A stretch of 64,000 bases of DNA, from the NCBI GenBank assembly GCA_035041965.1, contig JAPYMA010000190.1, forward strand, positions 177,275 through 241,274, in the 5' to 3' direction. The stretch's first letter is position 1; each line of letters starts with the position of its first letter. The stretch comes from Anisakis pegreffii (lineage: Eukaryota; Nematoda; Chromadorea; Rhabditida; Anisakidae). Below, piece by piece: positions 31,836 to 43,869 of the stretch. The translations under genes and the position numbers were made by a program. The notes below the pieces were generated by a model. It ran no database searches and had not been told where the DNA came from. It worked only from the letters and a program-made list of their open reading frames with translations.

Positions 31836-34800
31836 ATGATGATTTTTTCGCGAGAGTTCCGCAGACGACCAAAAGCTTTGATCTTACTAACATTACTATC
31901 AGTTTTACTAATTGAGGAAGTATCTTACCATCAAATATTCAAAAATGTCCGTAATGCATACTTGAATTACTATACAAAGTCAGTGAATGCTATCATACAT
32001 ATACGTCGTACGGAAGGTTACTTTTTCATTCGCTTCTGATTTGGTGAGCTTGTATAGAACGTACTGATTTTAAGTCGATGTTCAGGGAAATGTCCGCATT
32101 TGGCTTCCTCAAATGAGTAGGGTTCCTCAGATTAGGAGATGAAGTTTTGTTGAAGGAGGCTGAGCTCCAGGCTATAGTAATGATTCCTGATGAAGATTAA
32201 GCCCGCGGCTCAGGCCTCACTTTGAATTGAGCAAGGCCCCTAGATTCAAGGTAAGCCTCCTCAGTCGATCGAGTGTGTCGATTATTATTAAAAGATTGGT
32301 GGAAGGGAGGTGGGATGACGACCTGTCTTATGGCTCAGAGAGGGGCAGCGACCGGGGAATCACGAGCTTCAGTGCGTTAACTGAAGGATTCTAATGGTCG
32401 ATATAATCTCTGGTCATCATCTGGGTATACTGATTGGAAATTACTGCTGCATTTCTGCACTAAATGATGATTTTACTTATGTTGATTTTACTTGCATTTA
32501 ATTTGAAGATGATTTAAAAGTCGCTCACGGCATTGCCATAATAAGTGTGGTCTCTGATCATCATAATTTCGACAATTATCGCTTAGCTCAACAAACTTTC
32601 GAATGTTATGCAATTCATCATAATTATAAATGGATACATATTGATTTATCAGCTAATCGCACGCTCAAACAAATATGCCCACAGCAAGATGTTAGTTTTA
32701 TAGTTTTCTTCTGGAGACTTCTACCATATTTTTTGACAGTTTTTTTCCAATTCCTTTTTTTTCAAACTTTTTCCGATTTGTGGACTTCAAAGTCCGATTA
32801 TTTCGTTTCCAGTGTAGAAAAATGAAACTTTCCGTATGCTGATCACTTATTAACATTTTTGACGTCGTGTTCCTTCTAACTGGTGATTGCGAACGGTTGG
32901 TAGTACGGAAATTAAACCGAAAACATAGTGAAGTGTGCTCTGGTAATTTGATAAGACCAGTGTTTTGTTGTGAAACAAAAGCATCCGAAATTTCCTTGTT
33001 TTCTTCTCTAATTATTTTCGCTTTCATTGTGTTTTTGAGTCATCAAAGTTTTCATTGAATTATATATTCTTTATGTCTTATTTATGATTGGTATTTGTTC
33101 GTGAAGATAGCGCTGCCAGTCAATAAGAGTAAATTGATTATTGCATCATGCAGTGTTGTTCATTAATGTTTGATGACCGTATCGACAAGGAATGATAATT
33201 CAATTGACGATTTCAGTTGATGTTCGCACGGCATTGTGTAGTCGCAGAAACAATGGAACATTTGAAAGAACAATGGATTCTTTTCATAGACGCCGATATG
33301 GGCGTTATAAATCCGAATCATCTGATAGAGAAATGGATTGATGATGAAGTCAGTATTATTTTTTATGATCGAATTTCTAATTATGAAATTATGGCTGGTA
33401 GTTACATTGTCAGGTTAGTACAGTTATCGATTTGTCGCGGTTGAGTTAGTCGTATACTTTTATGTTGCCGGAAATGATCAGTGGAATCATCGTATCGAAA
33501 ATAACGAGTTCTAAGTGTTATTAGTGGATCTTTCAAAGATGCTTTCATATTTCGTTGATTTTATTGCGTATTTACTGAATGAAAAGCGTTGATCATTCTG
33601 GATTAGTTTGCACAGTACAATGTGAAACTGAGCTAAAGCGATCTATGTAACGTGGATGTTTGCAATATGTTTAAAAATGCAGACATTTCATTTCAATTCA
33701 TATTCGTTTTGAGATGCCAGAAACGTAGTCATTTTTGAGTTGTTTTATTCCTTGATAGTTCACACCGTTATATTCATCGCAACTAATTTTCTTTTGAGAC
33801 ATTGTTAAAAGTTGGTTTCTAGTATCTTTGATATCTACGGTGATTAAGTATAAGTCTTAGAAATTATAAATTTAAAAAAACTATTAAAAAATTTTTTAAC
33901 TATAAGGTTTTTTAAAAAAGTTTCAGAAATTCTGAGTATGGACGTATGTTTTTGAACTACTGGGCTGATTATGAAAAACGTTTACCTTCATCGTTTCATG
34001 GTACTGATAATGGAGCCATACAGGTAAAATTTCTGATAATTGCACCTATCCTTTGATTTCTGTTTTATCACTTCCATTTGCTCCTTCAGAAGGTGTTTTG
34101 TGACATCGTGGTACCCTTATGGATATGAATAATTTCCACTTCTTGAACACTAATTTGTGAGGATGAGTTAACAGTTTTTGTATTGTTCTTGAAGCTTTCT
34201 GTTGGAGTATAAAATAGCTGTATTCGAAGACAGATTCATTTAATGAATTCATTTCGTTATGATGTTTGCAGAACGTATTGATGGAACTGATGGTGCCTGA
34301 AAAAATTAGCGAGAGAATGAGGTGTGAACGGATCTGGACCGTTTCGAAGTATGACTTTTAATCTATTACTCACGACCGAAATTTTGTTGTTTTAGCTGCG
34401 TATAATTATCTTTTAGATTTTTGATCTAATCTCATTTGAAAATCAAAATTTTCTTCTGGTTTGGTTGGTTTCAAAGCAAAGTTGTCATTGTTTACCCAGA
34501 TATAAGTTGTTCGCTGACTGTTTAAATATTGGCTGTGATGGGTCTAGTGTTCGTCGGGGAGCAATTTTTTGCACGGGAGGGGTCCCCGCGGGGAGTAAAT
34601 TGGACGGGGGGGGTCCCCGCGAAAAAGTCGGGGAGCAAATTGCGCGGGGAGTAAATTCGACGGGGGGGGTCCCGCGAAGAAGTCGGGGAGCAAATTGCGC
34701 GGGGGGACCCTGTTGGGGAATGACCGCTCCCCGTGTTCCCCGACGGGAGGACGGGGAGCATTTCAGCTCAATTTTTTAAACAAAATTTCAATTTTTTAAA

Positions 34801-35905
34801 GATTTTTCTTCTTTTTTAAGTAGTTTTCTTTCAAGTGCACCTTATACTCACATTTCAAAACAAAAAACAAGACAATATTGAAAGTGTTGCGGCTGTCTTT
34901 CACCATTTTCAGTTAAATGTTCGCGATATTCGGGAAGGTTCGCACTCCCCGTCCTCCCCGTCGGGGAGCGAAATTGGACGAGGGGGTCCCCGCGAAAATC
35001 TCGGGGAGCAAATTACGCGAGGGGGTCCCCGCGGGGAGTAAATTGGACGGGGGGCGTCCCCGCAAAAACGTCGGGGAGCAAATTGCGCGAGGGGAGCGCT
35101 CCCCGCGTTCCCCGCCGAGGTCCCCGACGGGGACTCCGTTCCCCGACGAACACTAGATGGGACTATTCTGTGCTGTATCATATTGTTATTGAATGATGTA
35201 TAAAGTAAAATGATAAGCGGCAGAAGTCTGCAGCAGCAAAGTTGTTATTTTAAAGCGTTTTCTTTGCAGATCGTATGATGATTTATTCGTGTACGAAGCG
35301 TGTGCAAGAGATGTATTAGGTACAGTGAATAAATGGCCAGGCAAAGCAAAAATCCTGAAGAAAGGTACTGCTTGGGCTCGTGACACTTGGTTGACCAACT
35401 CGAGATGGTGTGAAAGCGATTTCATACTACACGGTTGGCAAAAAAAGTTAGTTTTGGTTCCTTTCGAAACGAAACAGTGATCTCATTTTTTGTTCTTCGA
35501 TCTGTGATGATTGCAGAGTGTTTTCATGAAGCTAATGAAAGCAACAATGTCTTTTGAGTTTGAATGGGGAGTGGGGAAGCTTAAATCAGCCCTAGCTTTA
35601 AATGAATTTGTTCTCACGTTGCATATTCCATTTCACTTGCTCTGCAAATTAAAATGATACAGCCACCGAAATCCGTCATTATCAGGAGACTAGATGAATT
35701 GACGTATGCCACGTGGCCGTCGCCGTTTACTTCGCATTCCCTCAACATGTCACTTTGTGGAACCGAAGAAGCAGGATCGAACTGGAAATATAAAGATACA
35801 TTCATGCGTTCAGAAAATGAAATTAAGGAAATAATTGGCGCTGTCATCACTGAATCGAAGCGATCCTTTCAAATGGCATTGGAGAGGGCTAACGACTATT
35901 TGTGA
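31836..35905 (+). CDS. DUF273 family protein (copy E), putative Golgi glycosyltransferase
   Basis: A seven-exon gene that assembles in frame: 31,836-32,016; 32,509-32,690; 33,217-33,413; 33,927-34,023; 34,272-34,348; 35,270-35,446; 35,686-35,905 (1,131 nt, 376 aa). All introns are GT-AG and phases agree. Residues 1-30 give a short basic cytoplasmic tail (REFRRRPK) and a hydrophobic signal-anchor, so a type II membrane protein is predicted. Exon 3 holds [12 protein letters not shown] with a DxD motif (D146, D148), the usual metal/nucleotide-sugar site. Exon 4 holds [15 protein letters not shown] and HGTDNGAI, exon 6 [10 protein letters not shown] and WPGK. These are hallmarks of PF03314/DUF273, a nematode family of unproven activity. 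The frame is open upstream to 31,602, so an earlier start (for example the ATG at 31,797) is possible. Intron 5 carries a hAT-like MITE. Confidence 0.85.
34545..35155 (-). mobile_element. hAT-like GC-rich MITE, copy 2, in intron 5 of gene E
   Basis: 611 bp, reversed relative to copy 1. The ends are TAGTGTTCGTCGGGGA and its complement. The flanking 8-mers GATGGGTC (34,537-34,544) and GATGGGAC (35,156-35,163) match at seven of eight positions. The AT-rich centre with CAAGTGCACCTTATACTCAC is shared with the other copies. It separates exons 5 and 6 of an otherwise intact gene. Confidence 0.9.
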
Positions 35906-35999
35906 GTTAATTGGATAGCATAGCACGGTCTAAGAAGTGTATATTTTGATTGTAAGTTTTTATTTCGATCGCTGGTTGATACCATAAATAGAGTAAGCT

Positions 36000-38150
36000 G
36001 GAGTATCATGGAGGAATGTGGGAGTGTCAAAAGTTTCCGATGTAAATATTGCTATTTAACTAGTTTGGTTGTGATTGTATTTTATTGCTTTGAAATTTAA
36101 TGGCAGTTTACTGATCATTGTTGCTCAACTTAGGGTGTTTTTCTATTTCCGACGTTTTTTTTGACGAATCTGAATTTTTTGAACAAGTTTTGTTCTCTTG
36201 TTGACAGTCGTAATGTGTGATTCCGTATTTTGAGATGGCCAGTTTTGTTACTTTGTTCCATTTTGTTGACGTAATCATCGTTGCTCACTGGTGGATTGTT
36301 TTTGTTATGTCCGGAGAATGTTGAAAATAGTTTAAAATTGTTCTTACTCTCTCATGTTTCGTTGTTTTTCAATTATTGCCTTTTATTTCACGTGATCCTT
36401 CAGACGCTCCCTTCTAACTGCTACCTAGAACGAATGCTATTAGTTCTCATCTGGCTTGAAGCATTTATCTCCTATCAGCTGCTAATTCTTCAATTTTTAT
36501 TCCTGTGATAGGCCGTAATGTGTGTGCGTATAACCCCGCATTATTTTTGTTCTTTCCTGATAACAGAGTGCTTTATACTTTTCCTCATGATCACCGTTTT
36601 TTCATGCAGCTGCTTTTTTGATTGCTTCCTCATGTATTCTTGTTTTACATTGTATGATTTTAAGAGTCGTTTTTTGCCACAGTGTTTTGCAGAAACTGTA
36701 TAATTGGTTTTCATTTGAACTGCACTTTTACAGATTTATATGTTGATTATGTTGATAATAAATTTTCAATGTGGTCACGTAATGTGTTTATGTAAGCATT
36801 TTGATAGTTGAAAAATTGAAGCCTCTGTTACCATTCAAAGCGACATCATGCATTAGCAGTTGGTAATGTGCATGTTTTGCACAGTCGAAGCGATCAGATT
36901 TCGTTGAAAATTATGATGTTAAATCACTTGGTACATGTGGCTCATTTGAAGTTTATTCTCACTTCAGTATACGCTTTTCTAAACGCAACCTCATTCATAA
37001 CTTTTTAATCATCACGGAGCGTTTAAATTGATCGTATCGTATTTCATAATTTGATTTAGTGGATTTTAGTAAACAATGGTTTGGGCTTCAAATGTCATTC
37101 TTTACCATTGTTTATTGAACTGTGCATTGGACATATTCACAGCTTCCTCGAAACGGTCATGCATTTTATCACATTTGGCAGTGCACCGCACAACTCTGTG
37201 AACATTGTGAATAGAAAGCGTTTTTGGGATATGATACGCCAACTTCAAACGAACTGAATTAGTCATGAAAAACGTATAGCTTCGCAGTTTCATTTGTTGA
37301 TCGGAATGTACGTTTACATTCGTGAAATTCCGTATTAAACGTGCTTATAGTCTTTCAGAGTTTGGTATGCAAATTTTTGAGGAATACTGGTGTGCTGTTA
37401 TAATTTTTCTCATGACTACCATTTATTTCATGTAGCTGCTTCTTTGATTGTTTTCTTATGTTTTCTTATTTTCCATTGTATGAATCCAAGAATCCTTTTT
37501 TTGCTGCTTAAAGAAGTTTTGATGACTTGATGGTTTTTCTTATGTCGATGTATTCCCGTTATAACGGTGTTCAACGTGGTTATTTCAGATTTATGGTTTT
37601 GAAAATGTTCAAGTCATCAATAAGCTCATCAACTAACTATCTGCACCAAGTTTAATGGTTGGATTCGACATTGATGTGTAGAAATGTATCTTGCTTCTGC
37701 TTTTTTATTATTTTTACACACTGTTCTTGTTTGATTTGGGTAAACTTTGCAAAAACGTTGGAGGATCAGATAAGTGGAGCAGGCACGTTTCTGATTAGAC
37801 CTGATTCGAAAGATCACGGCAAGGAGACACCGAATGCACCGAACAGCCAAAATTTCAACTCATAAACGTAAATATTCACTTTGTAGAGAACCAAAAGCTC
37901 CGTTTTCATTTTGAACATCTTGTGGAACTCCTTCAGAAGCCATAATGGCTTCAGGTCATCAAAAGTACTCTTACTGGAGGATATACCTTGAAATTACGTT
38001 GAGATTGAAATCTGAGCGAGGAAGATAAAGGCAGACGTTTTGTAGAGAATCGAAAGGTTGTTTACTGTCTCTGTGATTATTCCTGACGCTTTCGCAAAAA
38101 AGGCCCACGCTCTAGGAATCAAAAAGTAATTGTGATTGTTCAATGGTGGT
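36000..38150 (+). other. Intergenic spacer upstream of DUF273 copy F
   Basis: T-rich sequence related in parts to 30,280-31,600. No exon or RNA gene was recognised. Confidence 0.4.
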
Positions 38151-38368
38151 GAGCCAAAAGTGATTCTACAAATGCTAACCATGGTCGTAAGCCGAGGAAG
38201 GTCGTTCTCATGAAGACAAAACTCGTATAAATGTGTCCATTGTGTGTATAGTCATTCGTTTACTCTGTCCCAGCCAATCTTGATTCATTAATTTCAGTTA
38301 CACTACATGAAGTGATTGTTTAATATACATTACTAATGCAACGAACATTGACATATACGTATAACGTG

Positions 38369-39379
38369 ATGATGATTTTTTCGTGAGAGTTCCGCAGACG
38401 ACCAAAAGCTTTAATCTTACTAACATTACTATCAATTTTGCTAAGTGAGGAAGTACCTTATCATCAAATATTCAAAAATGTCCGTAATGCATACTTGAAT
38501 TACTATACAAAGTTAGTGAATCCTATCGTACATACAAGTCGTACTGAAGGTTACTTTTTTGTTCGCTTCCAATTTGGTGAGCTTGTGCAAAACGTGCCTA
38601 GGAAAGGAGGCGGAGCTCCAGGCTATGGTACTGATTCTTGATGAAGATTAACCTCATAGCTCAGGCTTCAGTGTGATCTGAACATGGCCCCTATACTCAA
38701 GGTAAGCCTCAGGCGAACTTCTTAGTGAAACTCAGTCGAAGATAGGGACAGATCTGAGGTGGGGTTCAGCTTGGCCTTTTGTCATAGATACATTAGCTAC
38801 AAAATCCTATGGTTTTAGTTTTCTTGACGATGATCTAATCATTAGGTGGCTCTACCAGAATGATTCCTTGACAATAGTAATAAATTCCTTTCATGCCGCC
38901 GGTAGGTCCACGACATCAAACTTCTTGAATTCTTTTCCGACACCTAGGTATCGATCGAGTGTGTCGATTATTATTAAATGATTAACCGAAGAGAGGTGGG
39001 ATGACGACTTGTCATATGGCTCAGAGGGAGGCAGCCACCGAGGAATCACGACCATCAGTGCGTTAAAGTGAAGGATTATAATGGTCGATATAATCTCTCG
39101 TCATCATCTGGGTATACTGATTGGAACTTACTGCTGCATTTCTGCAGTAAATGATGATTTTACTTAAGTTGTAATATTCATTTACTATTAATTTAAAGAT
39201 GATTTAAAACTCACTCACGGCAATGCCATAATAAGTGTGTCTCTGATCATCATGATTTCGACAATTATCTATTAGCTTAACAAACTTTCGAATGCTATGC
39301 AATTCATCATAAATATAAATGGATAAGCATTGATTTATCAGCTAATGGCACGCTCAAACAGATATGGCCACAGCAAGAT
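38369..39379 (+). pseudogene. DUF273 family, copy F, truncated
   Basis: Exon 1 (38,369-38,549) starts MMIFS and then has TGA where the other copies have CGA (Arg). Exon 2 (39,199-39,379) is 181 nt instead of 182 because of a one-base loss after ATAAGTGTG. Intron 2 similarity ends near 39,515, where the sequence switches to an inverted exon-1 segment (copy G). Exons 3 to 7 are absent. Confidence 0.8.
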
Positions 39380-39519
39380 GTTAGTTTTATTATTTTTTTC
39401 ACTGGAAGTTACAACCATATTTTTGATGATTTTATTTGAAACGTTTTACAAACCGTTTATTTTACAAACTCCTTCCGCATTATGGATTGCTAAGTTCGAT
39501 TATATCGTTTTCGCTACGG

Positions 39520-39855
39520 CTTACTGCCTGGATCATTACTACAGCCTGGAGCTCCGCCTCCTTTCGTAGGCACGTTTTGCACAAGCTCACCAAATTATAA
39601 GCGAACAAAAAAGCAACCTTCAATACGACGTATATGTACGATAGCATTCACTGGCTTCGTATAGTAATTCAAGTATGCATCAAGGACATTTTTGAATATT
39701 TGATGGTAAGATACTTCCTCAATTAGGAAAATTGATAGTAATGTTAGTAAGATCAAAGCTTTTGGTCGTCTGCGGAACTCTCGCGAAAAAATCATCATCA
39801 CGTTATACGTATATGTCAATGTTCGTTGCATTAGTAATGGCTGTCGGTTCCGCAA
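39520..39855 (-). pseudogene. DUF273 family, exon-1 fragment (copy G)
   Basis: Exon 1 (39,798-39,618, 181 nt) is open: [18 protein letters not shown], a hydrophobic anchor, then SYHQIFKNV. It is followed by about 100 bp of intron 1. It lies head to head with copy F and is cut near 39,840 by the 0.5-kb inverted repeat, so only this fragment remains. Confidence 0.75.
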
Positions 39856-40345
39856 ATCGAAAAGTAGCGAGAACTTCTTGTTAAAATACTGTGAAGCAAA
39901 TCGTTATCAATAGTAGCAACAGCCATTTGCAGCATTCCTTTTTCGTCGATAATTAATATCATAGCCATTGCACTTTCACAGTGTTATGTATCATATATCT
40001 TCCGGAGATGTTGAAGAATTCCAAACTGACTGAAGCGAAATATTCGGGAATGATCGTTTACCAAAGCACTTCGAAATATTTGCAGTGTGTTATTGCTTGC
40101 ACTCACTACTAACTTGATTGCTGTTAGTCCATGTGATAATCTTGTCACGTGATTTATTGTTGACAAGTTCCTTTTGTTATCTAATTCAAACCAATCTTCT
40201 TCTATTCAATATCTTTCAATGAATTTATTTGTCTTTAATAAAAATTTCATCAAATATATTCTGTTTATAAAGACATTCGAGCGAGATTATTCTTTTCTCA
40301 CGATCAGTTGTTCAATACCAATTTCTTAGCAAGATCCTTGCAGAT
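39848..40345 (-). repeat. Right copy of the 0.5-kb inverted repeat (partner 26,103-26,610)
   Basis: Begins CTGTCGGTTCCGCAAA, the complement of the right edge of the partner. The conserved open stretch has a stop after DHSRIFRFSQFGILQHLRK-type sequence. Confidence 0.7.
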
Positions 40346-40850
40346 CTATCAATTTTCCATATCAGCATCATCTCTCTGTTGACTGCACGAATACATCACC
40401 ATTCAAATTAGACATATCTGCTGGATAAATTTCACGTGAACATAAATAAATGAATGATTGCAATGACATACGAAATTTCTGAAAAGAAAAACAACTTCTT
40501 AAATCACCTTCACAACAGGAGCATCATTCCCTCACACTGAGCCAAGACGAATGGTGACGATGAATAGATATTTGAATAGCGGTAGGCTATGGCGCATTTC
40601 TCCACTACTTCGTCATTATCGAAACAGATATTCCAATAGTGCTTCGCTAATAGTCAAGTAGCGGATTAGCGCGCTGCTGCCTACCTCTGCATTTGAAGTT
40701 TGCAATATTTGAATATCACAGAGACAATATATCACCAAAATCAGAATATATGTTCACATATCTGTTTCACGTAGCATGATTTCAGGTAAAGTCGAAAGCT
40801 ACAGTCAAAAGCAAATATTCAAATAAGTACAAACTAATGAAAACATCGTA
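40346..40850. other. Intergenic stretch without recognised features
   Basis: No gene or repeat recognised. Confidence 0.35.
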
Positions 40851-40851
40851 A

Positions 40852-40984
40852 ACGGCAATTTAGAGCATTTGATTTTCTTTAGACGATCGTATTTCTGCAC
40901 GAACATTTTAGCGTCCATTTGACGTTTATCATGCTCGGCTATTAAGAGAGGTTGATTATTCGCATCACAAGGGCAATATTCGGG
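40852..40984 (-). CDS. Possible exon of an unrecognised gene
   Basis: The minus strand has a CTTGCAG acceptor followed by an open stretch that begins NVPEYCPCDANNQPLL and includes KRQMDAKMFVQKYDRLKK, with a possible GTTTAC donor after KIKCSKLP. It reads like real protein sequence, but I recognise no family and found no partner exons. It lies downstream of the GT31 stop, so it is probably not part of that gene. Confidence 0.3.
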
Positions 40985-41440
40985 AACATTCTGCAAGGAT
41001 CATTGATGCCTTGATTTTAGCGACTTTCAAAATTTTAAAAATTCTAACCTATTAACTCGTAAAAGTTATTAGTCATCCGTTTCTGCAAGCCCTGATCTCA
41101 AGAAAATATGCTCTTAATGGAGGATAACGAATACTGAAATCGCTCTCAATTGCAACTAGTTGCGTATCATTTAGAATCCTCAGGCAATCTTCTAGCTGGT
41201 ACCACTTTGTTTTCAGAAGTTCAATCATTCTCATTTGATCACGGTCGAATGAAAATCAAAATATGCAAATCATAAATGAGTTCATGAATTGAGTGCACTG
41301 TAAGCCTCACGATATTCCGCAATCGAGGAATTCAGAGAATATAGAAATTGAAACGAGGACCGGAAATTAATTTTCAGAAATTTTTATCAGTATGTATTTT
41401 TCACCTATGATAACTGAAGCGTTCGCAGAGCACGTATGTT

Positions 41441-43082
41441 TTAAATCGTCAATTTTGGCATTACATCGAAGGGAAGAACGGCGAACGAGCGTCCTTCATC
41501 AATTCTTTTGATATTTGTCAATGAAGGAATGATACCCGTGAAGACTACATCTTCAAGGTGAATCCAACAAGTTTGGTTAACATTCCTTAATATTGTACCA
41601 ACTGCATCAGACGTGACCAGATAGAAAGGACCAGCAACATAGTTAGGATATTTGTTATGTCGATATTCCTCTTTCGAAACATACCTAAACAAATCATCAG
41701 CTCATCTTCAAAATTTTAGATTGATGCAATAACACGAAAAAAAAATTCTTCAAATCCCCATGCAACGAAAAAAAATTCTTCATTTCTCCATGTAATTTCT
41801 TAAAATTCAGAAAATTCAGACCGCTCATTTGATGGTGAAATAGAAATGAATGGAAAATTACGATGAGATAACGAACCATTTGTTGAAAGGATTTCTATAT
41901 GGTCTACTATTCTCATAGAGCCAACCAAAAATTGAATTTTCACCCCGAAATCGATCCCAAGAAGTGACTAATCGATCCGTATCAACCACCACATCGTCAT
42001 CGGTTTTGGCCAAGTAGGTCGCATTTTTGCAAAAATTCTCCTTATATTGAAATAATGAATGCGTCTGTAACGGACGGTTCGCCTGGTTATTCATACATAT
42101 GAAATAGGGAACACGACAATTGACCAAGCGACATCTGTCAGCACGATGTTTCGCTAGACGATGTTTGTGTGACCGACTATTTGTGGCGAAACGTCGTGCT
42201 GACAGATGTCGCTTGGTCAATTGTCGTAGAACATATGAAATACGGACTAGAGTTGCAGACCGAAAGAAATTTGGCACTTCGTCGTTCCGACAGTTGCAAT
42301 TCCGACAGACTTTCCAAATTGCTCGATCGGAATCCGATAGTCGGAAATCCGAGCGAAATTGTCGGATTTTTCCGACAGACTGTCGGTCGGATCCCATCAC
42401 TAGTATAGACATTATTTTCGTGGGTCAAAACTCGTGGAGGAGGTCGAACATTAAGGGAACATTTGAAGTTTTTGCGTTCTTTCATTACTCACCTTCAAAG
42501 GAAGATTTGAATATCTTTCTCGGATTGATGTCAACAAAATATCATCGTGCAGCTCACTTTCTTTTAAAACATTATTCAATTCAACAGTATCGCTTGGATA
42601 TCCTACAATGAAAATCACCACAATCGTTCTGTTCTGAAAACGAAAGATTCCATCGATGTCATGTCGATTTTAAGTAAAACTTCCGTGAATCATGGAATGC
42701 ATAGACTGAGAACGGATCGGCTTCGCTAGATGAAAATCGAGGTATCGGAACAATGAAGAATCAGGAACAGAAATCATGAATCATTCTCACAATCAGAGAT
42801 AAAATCCATCTGTTGCTTCAAATCACCTAATTTTGCGCCCTGAGTAATTACAAGAATTCAGCATTATCAATCTGCAGTGTTCTGGTGAACTTATTGATTG
42901 ATACGTATGAGGTTCAGACGAAACCGAGAGTGTAAACGCAAGAATGGAGATGAACGATAAGCAAATGACACCCATAACCTTGACATGTTCCGAGTTGTGG
43001 GGATTCGCATAAGTGGCCCGTATTGAGTGTCTCAGTTGCTTATTCGCTGCGTTACTGAGAACCCCAATTAGCACCTTTGAAT
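41441..43082 (-). CDS. GT31 beta-1,3-glycosyltransferase (Galactosyl_T, PF01762), 5' end not found
   Basis: Four exons join in frame on the minus strand: 43,082-42,979; 42,633-42,493; 42,064-41,877; 41,684-41,441 (stop). They encode VLIGVLSN...LRHSIRATY, then IVVIFIVGYPSD...LHDDILLTSIRERYSNLPLK, then FCKNATYLAKTDDDVVVD (the DDD metal/nucleotide-sugar motif), then NKWYVSKEEY..NKYPNYVAGP and IHLEDVVFTGI. This is the motif order of GT31 enzymes, which extend glycans in the Golgi with beta-1,3-linked sugars. All junctions are GT-AG (for example AAG/GTTATG, AAG/GTGAGT, ATG/GTTCGT). At least one upstream exon with the signal-anchor is missing from what I can see. The second intron contains a long hairpin and a short repeat. 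Confidence 0.85.
42113..42227. repeat. Long hairpin (foldback element) in the GT31 intron
   Basis: Arms of about 40 nt (from ACGACAATTGACCAAGCG at 42,113 inward, complement ending at 42,227) pair with one mismatch over the outer 40 bases. A direct repeat containing ACATATGAAATA flanks it on both sides, which is consistent with insertion of a small foldback element. Confidence 0.8.
42245..42404 (-). repeat. GTCGG-rich short repeat with TAG...CTA ends
   Basis: Bounded by TAGAGTTGCAGACCGA on the left and GGTCGGATCCCATCACTA on the right, related to 3,740-3,900. The flanking 8-mers match at only five positions, so a target duplication is not established. Confidence 0.5.
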
Positions 43083-43318
43083 CTGAAAGTAGTCAGGGAA
43101 GCATAATGGCTTTCAATTCGGGGTCTTATTGAGTTATTGTTTGCTGATTATTGTTTCAGAACCAGTTTATCTTTATAAATTGTTACTTTGACGGCTAACG
43201 AGTCCATACAAACCACCCAAACACAAGCACGACTGTTCTAGCCGCTAAAGATATATCCAGAGATAATTTAGTGCTAATTTGTGTTCACTTCGAATCGTGT
43301 AATGCTTGTAGGAAGGAC

Positions 43319-43466
43319 TAGTGTGGTGTGGGGACGGAAAAGTGGGGGACGAGGATCTTAGGGGAAGGAGAATTTCTCAACAATGTTCCCGGCTGGAAAG
43401 AGGTCGGGGACGGGGAAAATCGGGGATTCCCGGGGACGAATTTCCGAAATTTCCCACACCACACTA
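43319..43466 (+). mobile_element. 148-bp hAT-like MITE
   Basis: Terminal inverted repeats TAGTGTGGTGTGGGGA and TTTCCCACACCACACTA. The flanking 8-mers GGAAGGAC and GGAGAGAC match at six of eight positions. It is GC-rich inside, with no coding. Confidence 0.75.
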
Positions 43467-43869
43467 GGAGAGACAAGTTCCATTTTCGGAAAAAAAACAC
43501 TTATACTTTTCTGCTACCGTAGGTAACTTCGGTTACGGTAACCTACAGTAACAAGAATGCCAACAATAATGATGAAGAGTGTAACATTTGCGGTAGTAAT
43601 AAAGGTGAGTAGTATTATGGGATGATAAACAAACGTTGACAGTGGCGATGCGACGGATATCGAATAATTTTGTAAGCTATTGATCTATCAAGGAAGTCAG
43701 CAACCCATTCCAGTGTTCCATTTGATGTTTCAGTGATAATTGGACAAATTACTTCCACCGTTCCACCTTGCACTCTAGAATAGTTGTTGATTCGTTGATG
43801 GTCTGTACATCGCATACGCATGTTTTTTTTCTAGACCTTATTTTTGCATATTGTTTAAATCAGAAGTTG

